From Pseudomonadota bacterium (lineage in GTDB: Bacteria; Pseudomonadota; Alphaproteobacteria; Caulobacterales; Caulobacteraceae): a DNA stretch of 6,824 nucleotides. The translations under genes and the position numbers were made by a program. How positions within the stretch are numbered: the stretch's first letter is position 1; each line of letters starts with the position of its first letter. Shown here in pieces: positions 1 to 6,189 of this stretch. The notes under the pieces were generated by a model. It made no database searches, had not been told where the DNA came from, and saw only the letters and a program-made list of their open reading frames with translations. The stretch lies in NCBI GenBank assembly GCA_023445955.1, contig JAEXJH010000184.1, forward strand, positions 1 to 6,824, written 5' to 3'.

Positions 1-91
1 CCTAAAAGGCGCCCGGCGAAAACGGCCTGACCGTTAGGGCGGAACATACGCGACGCTCGCCCCTCTCCCCCTAACCGGGCGTCGCGCAAGA

Positions 92-133
92 GAGGAAGGG
101 GCGCGACACTCCCCCAGCAAGCGCCCCTTCCTC
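92..133. repeat. 13-bp perfect inverted repeat (strong hairpin)
   Basis: GAGGAAGGGGCGC at 92-104 is exactly complementary to GCGCCCCTTCCTC at 121-133, around a 16-nt loop. With one mismatch the pairing continues to 89-136. No T-run follows on either strand, so this is not a textbook intrinsic terminator. It could still end transcription of an upstream gene, be a copy of an intergenic repeat family, or be a structured RNA. The left arm also overlaps a second, shorter inverted repeat (81-87/101-107), so the two hairpins cannot form together. Confidence 0.7.
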
Positions 134-161
134 CCTCCCCACCTCCAGCTCGATCCCCGGC

Positions 162-188
162 CGCACGCGCAAAACCTGTTCGCGTGCG
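162..188. repeat. 8-bp perfect inverted repeat
   Basis: CGCACGCG at 162-169 pairs exactly with CGCGTGCG at 181-188 across an 11-nt A/T-richer loop. It lies about 145 bases before the putA start. There is no T-tract after it, so its role as an operator, hairpin or terminator is undecided. Confidence 0.5.
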
Positions 189-228
189 TTAACCGCGCCA
201 GGCCTGAGCGCTGGAGTAGACGATCAAT

Positions 229-279
229 TTCGGCGATCCTGCCGAAGAAGATACAGCTTCGCCACACCACAAACGAAGC
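229..279. promoter_or_regulatory. Candidate operator or leader: alternating TTCG/CGAA half-sites before putA
   Basis: Four cores alternate in orientation: TTCG 229-232, CGAA 243-246, TTCG 258-261 and CGAA 274-277. Centre-to-centre spacing is 14, 15 and 16 bases. Neighbouring cores sit in longer inverted repeats: TTCGGC/GCCGAA (229-234/241-246), CGAAG/CTTCG (243-247/257-261) and GCTTCG/CGAAGC (256-261/274-279). As DNA this could be a multi-site operator, for example for an Lrp/AsnC-type PutR activator, a class known to control putA in alphaproteobacteria. As RNA the same arms could form alternative hairpins. Both roles are inference; only the repeats are seen directly. Confidence 0.3.
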
Positions 280-282
280 ACC

Positions 283-298
283 TTTGCCGGAAGGCAAG
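283..298 (+). promoter_or_regulatory. Short hairpin with GGAA tetraloop in the putA leader
   Basis: TTGCC (284-288) and GGCAA (293-297) enclose GGAA, which fits the stable GNRA tetraloop pattern. A T283/G298 wobble pair could extend the stem. It lies 34 bases upstream of the putA ATG. It matters only if transcription starts further left, which the sequence does not show. Confidence 0.3.
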
Positions 299-332
299 TT
301 AAACCGATGATATTCTAACCACAGGACCGACC

Positions 333-3300
333 ATGACTGACTTGGCCCACTGGGACAGCCTCGACGACGGCAAGTATCGCGACGAAGCCGCCGTCATCGC
401 CGATCTACTGGCCGCCAAGCCCCTGTCCGCCGAGGATCGCGCCGCTGTTCGCGCCGAGGCCGAGGCCCTGGTCCGCGGCGCCCGCCGCAGCGTCCGCAAG
501 CAGGGCGTGGTCGAAAGCTTCCTGCAGGAGTTCAGCCTGGGCACCCGCGAGGGCCTGGCCCTGATGTGCCTGGCCGAGGCCCTGCTGCGCACCCCCGACG
601 ACGACACCCGCGACAAGCTGATCGCCGAGAAGATCGGCTCGGCAGACTGGGCCTCGCACTTGGGCGGTTCGGACAGCCTGTTCGTCAACGCCTCGACCTG
701 GGGCCTGATGCTGACCGGCAAGATCGTCGAGCCCGACGACGACGCCAAGAAGGACCTACCCGGCTTCGTCAAGAAGCTGGCCGGTCGCCTGGGCGAGCCG
801 GTCATCCGCGCCGCCGTCGGTCAGGCCATCCGCATCATGGGCGAGCAGTTCGTCCTGGGCCGGACGATCGAAGCCGCCATCAAGCGCGCCGCCAACGACG
901 GCGACATGTGCAGCTTCGACATGCTGGGCGAAGGCGCCCGCACGGCGGCCGACGCCGAGCGCTACGAGAAGTCCTACGCCGACGCCATCGAGACGGTCGG
1001 CAAGCTGTCGAACGCCGCCGGTCCGGAAAAGGGCCACGGCGTCTCGGTGAAGCTGTCGGCCCTGTGCCCGCGCTATGAAGCCACGCATGAGGATCGCGTG
1101 TGGGAGGAGCTCTATCCCCGCACCCTGCGCCTGGCCAAGATCGCCGCCCGCCACAACATCAACTTCACGATCGACGCCGAAGAGGCCGACCGCCTGGCCC
1201 TGTCGCTGAAGCTGCTGGACCGCCTGTGCCGCGAGCCTGAGCTGGGCGAATGGCAGGGCCTGGGCCTGGCCGTCCAGGCCTACCAAAAGCGCTGCGGCGA
1301 GGTCATCGCCCGCTTGGAGGCCCTGTCCAAGGAGACCGGCCGCCGCCTGATGGTCCGCCTCGTGAAGGGCGCCTACTGGGACAGCGAGATCAAGCGCGGC
1401 CAGGTCGCCGGTCGTCCGGATTATCCGGTGTTCACGACCAAGCCGGCCACCGACCTCTCGTACCTGGTCAACGCCAAGGCCCTGGTCGCCGCCGCGCCGC
1501 ATCTCTACGCCCAGTTCGCCACCCACAACGCCCACACCCTGGCGGCCGTGGTGCGCATGGCCAAGAACGCCGGCGTCAAGATCGAGCACCAGCGCCTGCA
1601 CGGCATGGGCGAGGCGCTCTACAAGGCCGCCGACGACCTCTATGACGGCATCACCCTGCGGGCCTACGCCCCGGTCGGCGGTCACGAGGACCTGCTGCCC
1701 TACCTGGTCCGCCGCCTGCTGGAGAACGGCGCCAACACCTCGTTCGTCCACGCCCTGCTGGACGAGCGCGTGCCGGTCGAGAAGGTCGTCACCGACCCGA
1801 TCGACACCGTCGAAGCCCACCCCGACCGCCACGCCAAGATCCCGACGCCGATCGACGTCTACGGCCCGCGCCGCCAGAACTCGGCGGGTCTCGACCTGTC
1901 GGTGAAGGCCGATCGCCAACGCCTGGAAGCGGCGATCACCGCGCTCGACGCCGTCACCCTGTCGGCTGGTCCGCTGATCGGCGGCAAGGTCAGCGCCGGT
2001 ACGCCGCCGCTGCCAGTCGTCGCCCCGGCTGACGAGCACAAGGTCGTGGGCGCGGTCTCCGAAGCCCAAGCCTCGCAGATCGATGAGGCCTTCAAGCTGG
2101 CCCGCGCCGCGCAGCCAGCCTGGGACCGCTCCGGCGGGGCCGCCCGCGCCAAGGTGCTGCGCGCCATGGCCGACGCCCTGGAAGCCGACATCGACCGCCT
2201 GATCGCCATCCTGGCCCGCGAAGCCGGCAAGACCCTGTCGGACGGCATCGCCGAGGTCCGCGAGGCCGTCGACTTCTGCCGCTACTACGCGGTGCTGGCC
2301 GAGGATCAGTTCGGCGACGGCGAGCTGCTCAAGGGTCCGGTCGGCGAGACCAACACCCTCAAGCTGGCCGGTCGCGGCGTCTTCGTCTGCATCAGCCCGT
2401 GGAACTTCCCGCTGGCCATCTTCACCGGCCAGATCGCCGCCGCCCTGGCCGCCGGCAACGCCGTGCTGGCCAAGCCGGCCGAACAGACCCCGCTGATCGC
2501 CAGCGAAGCGGTGAAGCTCTATCACGCCGCCGGCCTGGACCCGCGCCTGCTGGCCCTGCTGCCCGGCCGTGGCGAGACCGTCGGCGCTGCGCTCACGAGC
2601 CACGAAGGCCTGGACGGCGTCGCCTTCACCGGCGGCACCGACACCGCCTGGCGCATCAACCAGACGCTGGCGGCCCGCCAAGGCCCGATCGTGCCGTTCA
2701 TCGCCGAGACCGGCGGCCTGAACGGCATGTTCGTCGACACCACCGCCCAGCGCGAGCAGGTCATCGACGACGTCATCCTCTCGGCCTTCGGCTCGGCCGG
2801 CCAGCGCTGCTCGGCCCTGCGCCTGCTGTTCCTCCCGGAGGACACCGCCGAGCACATCATCGACGGCCTCAAGGGCGCGATGGACGCTCTGGTCGTCGGC
2901 GACCCGGCCCTGTCGGTCACCGACGTCGGCCCGGTCATCGACGCCGAGGCCCGCGACGCGCTGGAGCAGCACCAGGGCCGCCTGCGCCGCGAGGCCAAGC
3001 TGCTGCACAGCCTGAAAGCGCCGGCCAACGGCACGTTCTTCGCGCCGGTCCTGGCCGAGATCCCGACCGCCGACTTCCTGGAGCGCGAGGTGTTCGGCCC
3101 GATCCTGCACGTGGTCCGCTACAAGCCGGAAAACCTCGAGCAGGTCGCCGGCGCCCTGGCGGCCCGCCGCTACGGCCTGACCCTGGGCATCCACTCGCGG
3201 ATCGAGAGCTTCGCCGCTGACGTCCAGCGCCTGGTCCCGGCCGGCAACTGCTACGTCAACCGCTCGATGACCGGCGCCGTCGTCGGCGTCCAGCCGTTCG

Positions 3301-3431
3301 GCGGCGAAGGCCTCTCCGGCACCGGCCCCAAGGCCGGCGGCCCCCACGCCCTCCTCCGCTTCGCGGTCGAACGCGCGGTCAGCGTCAACATCACCGCCCA
3401 GGGCGGCGACCCGGCGCTGCTGAATCTGTAA
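333..3431 (+). CDS. putA: Bifunctional proline dehydrogenase / L-glutamate gamma-semialdehyde dehydrogenase PutA
   Basis: PutA oxidises L-proline to glutamate in two steps at the inner face of the membrane. An FAD-dependent PRODH domain passes electrons to quinone, and an NAD+-dependent P5C dehydrogenase domain completes the oxidation. The 1032 residues hold a helical arm (about 1-130), the PRODH barrel (about 180-490) and the aldehyde dehydrogenase domain (about 530-1020). PRODH signatures are D281-AEE, K345-GAYW, EHQRLHGMG from 418, YAPVG from 445, and R460/R461, which by family knowledge bind the proline carboxylate. Dehydrogenase signatures are SPWNFP (688-693), K714, FTGGT (765-769), E792, catalytic C826 in GQRCS, E919-VFGP and PFGG (988-991). 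The N-terminal ribbon-helix-helix domain of the 1320-residue E. coli PutA is absent, and the length fits short type A PutAs, so it is probably purely enzymatic. The ATG follows AGGA at 323-326 with a 6-base gap. Confidence 0.97.
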   Translation: MTDLAHWDSLDDGKYRDEAAVIADLLAAKPLSAEDRAAVRAEAEALVRGARRSVRKQGVVESFLQEFSLGTREGLALMCLAEALLRTPDDDTRDKLIAEKIGSADWASHLGGSDSLFVNASTWGLMLTGKIVEPDDDAKKDLPGFVKKLAGRLGEPVIRAAVGQAIRIMGEQFVLGRTIEAAIKRAANDGDMCSFDMLGEGARTAADAERYEKSYADAIETVGKLSNAAGPEKGHGVSVKLSALCPRYEATHEDRVWEELYPRTLRLAKIAARHNINFTIDAEEADRLALSLKLLDRLCREPELGEWQGLGLAVQAYQKRCGEVIARLEALSKETGRRLMVRLVKGAYWDSEIKRGQVAGRPDYPVFTTKPATDLSYLVNAKALVAAAPHLYAQFATHNAHTLAAVVRMAKNAGVKIEHQRLHGMGEALYKAADDLYDGITLRAYAPVGGHEDLLPYLVRRLLENGANTSFVHALLDERVPVEKVVTDPIDTVEAHPDRHAKIPTPIDVYGPRRQNSAGLDLSVKADRQRLEAAITALDAVTLSAGPLIGGKVSAGTPPLPVVAPADEHKVVGAVSEAQASQIDEAFKLARAAQPAWDRSGGAARAKVLRAMADALEADIDRLIAILAREAGKTLSDGIAEVREAVDFCRYYAVLAEDQFGDGELLKGPVGETNTLKLAGRGVFVCISPWNFPLAIFTGQIAAALAAGNAVLAKPAEQTPLIASEAVKLYHAAGLDPRLLALLPGRGETVGAALTSHEGLDGVAFTGGTDTAWRINQTLAARQGPIVPFIAETGGLNGMFVDTTAQREQVIDDVILSAFGSAGQRCSALRLLFLPEDTAEHIIDGLKGAMDALVVGDPALSVTDVGPVIDAEARDALEQHQGRLRREAKLLHSLKAPANGTFFAPVLAEIPTADFLEREVFGPILHVVRYKPENLEQVAGALAARRYGLTLGIHSRIESFAADVQRLVPAGNCYVNRSMTGAVVGVQPFGGEGLSGTGPKAGGPHALLRFAVERAVSVNITAQGGDPALLNL

Positions 3432-3448
3432 TGGTCTATCTTCACAAC

Positions 3449-3462
3449 CGTTACGCGTGACG
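3449..3462. repeat. Imperfect 14-bp palindrome after putA
   Basis: CGTTACGCGTGACG equals its own reverse complement at 12 of 14 positions and is centred on ACGCGT. It lies between the putA stop and the terminator. It could be an operator for the downstream gene or chance in GC-rich DNA. Confidence 0.25.
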
Positions 3463-3468
3463 CCTAAG

Positions 3469-3495
3469 CTCCCCGGCAAAGTCCGGGGAGTTTTT
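3469..3495 (+). terminator. Rho-independent terminator of putA
   Basis: CTCCCCGG (3469-3476) and CCGGGGAG (3483-3490) form a perfect 8-bp stem around the loop CAAAGT and are followed directly by five T residues (3491-3495). A G-T wobble and two A-T pairs can lengthen the stem into the T-run. It begins 37 bases after the putA TAA, so it should end the putA transcript. The right arm also provides the ribosome site of the next gene. Confidence 0.85.
3485..3490 (+). promoter_or_regulatory. Ribosome binding site of the hydrolase gene, inside the terminator stem
   Basis: GGGGAG ends 9 bases before the ATG at 3500 and is the only Shine-Dalgarno-like sequence there. It supports ATG 3500 over the in-frame TTG at 3494, which lies partly in the T-run only 3 bases from this site. 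On a transcript reading through from putA, the site would be paired in the terminator hairpin and hard to reach. Confidence 0.55.
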
Positions 3496-3499
3496 GCAT

Positions 3500-4873
3500 A
3501 TGCGTTTCCTGCCTCGCGCGGTCGTCGCCGCCGCCCTGTTCGCGCCCGCCCTTGCCGCCGCCCAGGTCGGGCCGATCGTCGGCGACTGGTACGGGACGCT
3601 GAAGACGCCCGGCAAGCCGCTGCCGGTGGTGTTTCACATCAAGCCCGACGGGGCGACCACGGTCGACAGCCCCGCCCAGCACGCCATGGGCCTGGGCGCG
3701 ACGACCACGGCGACAGACGGCAAGATCAAGGTCGCGTTGCAGGCCATCCCGGCCGCCTTCGAGGGGACGGTCGCGGCCGATGGCCAGAGCCTCGTCGGCA
3801 TGTGGGGCCAGAACGGCGGGGGCCTACCGCTGACCCTGACCCGCACCGCGCCGGCCGCCACCTCCGCGCCCAAGCGCCCGCAGACGCCCAAGCCGCCCTT
3901 CGACTACCGCGCCGAGGAGGTCAGCTACACCAACCCGGCCTCAGGCCTGAAGCTGGCCGGGTCCCTGACCTTGCCGCAAGGCGCCGGACCCTATCCGGTC
4001 GCGCTCCTGATAACCGGCTCGGGTCCGCAGGACCGCGACGAGACCATCTTCGACCACAAGCCCTTCTTGGTCATCGCCGACGCCCTGACCAAGCGCGGCG
4101 TGGCCGTGCTGCGGGTCGACGATCGCGGCGTCGGCGGCTCGCAGGCCGGCGACATCAAGACCGCCACCACCGCCGACTTCGCCACCGACGTCGAGGCGGG
4201 CGTCGCTTTCCTGCGCGGCCGCAAGGACATCGATCCCACCCGCATCGGCCTGATCGGCCACAGCGAAGGCGGGGTGATCGCGCCGATGGTGGCGGCCAAG
4301 GATCCGAAGATCGCCTTCGTGGTGCTGCTGGCCGGCACGGGCGTGCAGGGCGGCAAGGTGCTCGCCACGCAAGCGCGCGACATGGCCCTGGCGAGCGGCG
4401 CGTCGCCCGAGGCGGCCAAGAAGCAGGGCGACACGGTCGGCGCGGCCACGTTGCTGGTCCGGATGCAGCCAGACCCGGCCGCGGCCAAGGCCAAGATCGC
4501 CGCCCTGCTCTCGGGGCTGGGCGCGCCGAAACAGGCCGCCGACGCCCAGGCCGAGATGCTGACCTCGCCGTGGTTCGACTACTTCATCAAGTTCGACCCG
4601 GCCGAGGCCCTGGGCCAAGTTCGCTGCCCCGTGCTGGCTCTGAACGGCGAGAAGGACCGCCAGGTCTCGGCCGAGCAGAACCTGCCGGCGATCCGGGAGG
4701 CCCTGACCCAGAGCCGGGACGTCACGGTCACCGCCCTGCCCGGCCTGAACCACCTGTTCCAGACCGCCAAGACCGGCTCGATCACCGAGTACGAGGAGAT
4801 CGAGGAGACCATCGCCCCGGTCGCCCTGGCCACGCTGGTCGACTGGACCGTCGCCCACACGGTGAAGAAATGA
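3500..4873 (+). CDS. Exported alpha/beta hydrolase (serine esterase/peptidase-like) with N-terminal extra domain
   Basis: This 457-residue protein starts with a Sec-type signal peptide: basic start, hydrophobic core and likely cleavage near ALA-AAQ (17-22). Residues about 24-116 look like a small beta-rich domain opening with VGDWYGTL. A proline/alanine-rich linker (117-133) leads to an alpha/beta hydrolase domain (about 134-457). Visible elements are the oxyanion region GSGPQDRDE from 173, the nucleophile elbow GHSEGG with S255, the probable acid D386 in GEKDRQ, and H418 in GLNHLF. The triad is complete, so the enzyme should be active as an esterase, deacetylase or serine aminopeptidase-like (S33) hydrolase. 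The substrate cannot be read from sequence. Its stop overlaps the ATG of the GH5 gene, so the two are probably made together, which suggests removal of ester groups from a polysaccharide (inference). No transmembrane segment follows the signal peptide. Confidence 0.85.
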   Translation: MRFLPRAVVAAALFAPALAAAQVGPIVGDWYGTLKTPGKPLPVVFHIKPDGATTVDSPAQHAMGLGATTTATDGKIKVALQAIPAAFEGTVAADGQSLVGMWGQNGGGLPLTLTRTAPAATSAPKRPQTPKPPFDYRAEEVSYTNPASGLKLAGSLTLPQGAGPYPVALLITGSGPQDRDETIFDHKPFLVIADALTKRGVAVLRVDDRGVGGSQAGDIKTATTADFATDVEAGVAFLRGRKDIDPTRIGLIGHSEGGVIAPMVAAKDPKIAFVVLLAGTGVQGGKVLATQARDMALASGASPEAAKKQGDTVGAATLLVRMQPDPAAAKAKIAALLSGLGAPKQAADAQAEMLTSPWFDYFIKFDPAEALGQVRCPVLALNGEKDRQVSAEQNLPAIREALTQSRDVTVTALPGLNHLFQTAKTGSITEYEEIEETIAPVALATLVDWTVAHTVKK

Positions 4874-6189
4874 TCGCCTCGCGCCGCCAGCTGCTGGCGG
4901 GCCTTGCCGCCCTGCCGGCGCTGGGCGCGGCGACGGCGCCGCCCAAGGGCTTCGTCGCCGTGCAGGACGGCCGCCTCATCCTCGACGGCAAGCCCTACCG
5001 CTTCGCTGGCGCGAACCTCTGGTACGGCGCGTGGCTGGGCTCACCTGGCGCGACGGGCGACCGCGCTCGGCTGGGGCGCGAGCTGGACCGGCTGAAGGCC
5101 CTGGGCGTCACCAACCTGCGGGTCCTGGGCGCGGGCGAGCGCTCGCCGGCCAAGGCCGCCGTGTCGCCGACCGTGCAGGAAGAACCCGGCGTCTACAGCG
5201 CCGAGCTGCTGAAGGGCCTGGACTTCCTGCTGGCCGAGATGGCCCGCCGCGACATGAAGGCGGTGATCTACGTCAACAACTTCTGGGACTGGTCGGGCGG
5301 CATGCCGGCCTATCTGAACTGGGTCGGCAACGGCCCGTGGTTCGAGGCCGGCGACGCAAAACATCCGTGGCCGGAATATCCCGACTACGCCGCCCGCTTC
5401 TATGCCGACGCCAAGGCCAACGCGCTGTTCCGCCGCTACCTGACGAGTCTGATCCAGCGCACCAACAGCGTCACCGGCCAGGCCTATCGCGGCGACCCGA
5501 CGATCATGGCCTGGCAGTTGGCCAACGAGCCGCGCCCGGGTGGAACCGAAGCCAAGGCCGAGAAACTGCTGCCGCCCTACTACGCCTGGATCCGCGAGAC
5601 CTCGGCCCTGATCAAGTCGCTGGACTCCCGCCACCTGGTCTGCACCGGCAGCGAGGGCGCCATGGGTTGCCTGCGCAGCGAGGCGTGCGTGGCGGAGGCT
5701 CACCGGCCAGCGACCATCGACTACGTCACCGCCCACGTCTGGCCCAACAACTGGAGCTGGATCGATCCGAAGAACCAGCCGGCCACCTATGCCGAGGGCG
5801 AGGCCCGCTGCCGCGAGTACGTCACCCGCCACATCGCCCTGGCCAGGCAACTGACCAAGCCGCTGGTCATCGAGGAGTTCGGCCTGATCCGCGACGCCCG
5901 CGCCTTCACGCCCGGCTCGACCACAGCCGACAAGGATCGGTTCTACAGGACGATCTACGGCCTGGCCCTGGACGACATGAAGGCCGGCGGCCCCACGGCC
6001 GGCACCAACTTCTGGGCCTGGAACGGCGAAGGCCGCGCCCAGCACGCCGACGCCTGGTTCGCATCCGGCGACAAGAGCTTCGTCGGCGATCCGCCGCAGG
6101 AAGAACAAGGCCTGTACGGCGTCTTCGACACCGACACGACGACCCTGGCGGTGATCGCCGAGCACGCCGCGGCGGTGCGGGGGCTCTAG
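4870..6189 (+). CDS. Secreted GH5 glycoside hydrolase, mannan endo-1,4-beta-mannosidase-like
   Basis: This 439-residue protein resembles bacterial GH5 mannanases, which cut beta-1,4-mannan backbones by a retaining mechanism. It begins with a twin-arginine-like signal (SRRQLL at 4-9, then a hydrophobic stretch to ATA near 23), suggesting export folded by Tat. The barrel starts near residue 27. Visible family features are R84 in NLRVLG, the acid/base E220 in LANEP, H289 and W291 in the AHVWPNNW stretch, the nucleophile E336 in IEEFG, and the FWAWNGEGR segment (381-389) near the active-site cleft. Both catalytic glutamates are present and the length suits a single catalytic domain. There is no carbohydrate-binding module. 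Four cysteines (258, 267, 273, 314) could form disulfides after export. The ATG overlaps the upstream TGA, and GGTGA at 4861-4865 can serve as ribosome site. The family call is firmer than the exact substrate; another beta-mannoside or glucomannan is possible. Confidence 0.88.
   Translation: MIASRRQLLAGLAALPALGAATAPPKGFVAVQDGRLILDGKPYRFAGANLWYGAWLGSPGATGDRARLGRELDRLKALGVTNLRVLGAGERSPAKAAVSPTVQEEPGVYSAELLKGLDFLLAEMARRDMKAVIYVNNFWDWSGGMPAYLNWVGNGPWFEAGDAKHPWPEYPDYAARFYADAKANALFRRYLTSLIQRTNSVTGQAYRGDPTIMAWQLANEPRPGGTEAKAEKLLPPYYAWIRETSALIKSLDSRHLVCTGSEGAMGCLRSEACVAEAHRPATIDYVTAHVWPNNWSWIDPKNQPATYAEGEARCREYVTRHIALARQLTKPLVIEEFGLIRDARAFTPGSTTADKDRFYRTIYGLALDDMKAGGPTAGTNFWAWNGEGRAQHADAWFASGDKSFVGDPPQEEQGLYGVFDTDTTTLAVIAEHAAAVRGL

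Larger units (their letters stand above)
1..332. other. Intergenic region upstream of putA, rich in inverted repeats
   Basis: I find no convincing gene here. At least seven inverted repeats are visible: 33-39 with 69-75 (GTTAGGG/CCCTAAC), 81-87 with 101-107, 92-104 with 121-133, 162-169 with 181-188, 229-234 with 241-246, 256-261 with 274-279, and 284-288 with 293-297. One forward frame ends in TGA at 28-30 after nine codons and could be the tail of an upstream gene, but nine codons cannot establish that. No divergent start codon with a good ribosome site is visible, so any divergent put regulator would lie left of the window. I could not assign a convincing promoter. TATTCT at 311-316 matches a -10 box at four of six positions but has no well-spaced -35 partner. 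Confidence 0.6.

Noticed and set aside
1..30. Tail of an upstream plus-strand gene ending in TGA at 28-30
   Set aside because: Nine codons (PKRRPAKTA) look possible as a protein tail, but this is too short to support; other frames also stop nearby.
34..297. An 87-codon minus-strand frame upstream of putA
   Set aside because: It runs through several inverted repeats and has mixed composition with no domain. No ribosome site was evident at its start.
284..316. putA promoter made of TTGCCG (284-289) and TATTCT (311-316)
   Set aside because: The gap is 21 bases, too long for a standard promoter, and the Caulobacter-type -10 match in the right window is poor.
756..3479. A 907-codon open frame on the minus strand opposite putA
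   Set aside because: It is an antisense shadow of a GC-rich gene. Its translation is low-complexity, rich in G, A, D, Q and V, with no recognisable domain, while the plus frame is an intact PutA.
3494..3499. TTG at 3494 as start of the hydrolase
   Set aside because: It falls partly in the terminator T-run only 3 bases from the GGGGAG site. ATG 3500 has a normal distance and gives a clean signal peptide.
3457..4869. Upstream extension of the GH5 reading frame through the hydrolase gene
   Set aside because: The frame is open only because of GC bias. The residues before 4870 are arginine/glycine/proline-rich, while a Tat-like signal peptide starts exactly at ATG 4870.
6162..6178. GC-rich near-palindrome at the end of the GH5 gene as a terminator
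   Set aside because: It lies inside the coding region, has no T-run, and consists of GCC/GCG alanine codons that readily give such symmetry by chance.
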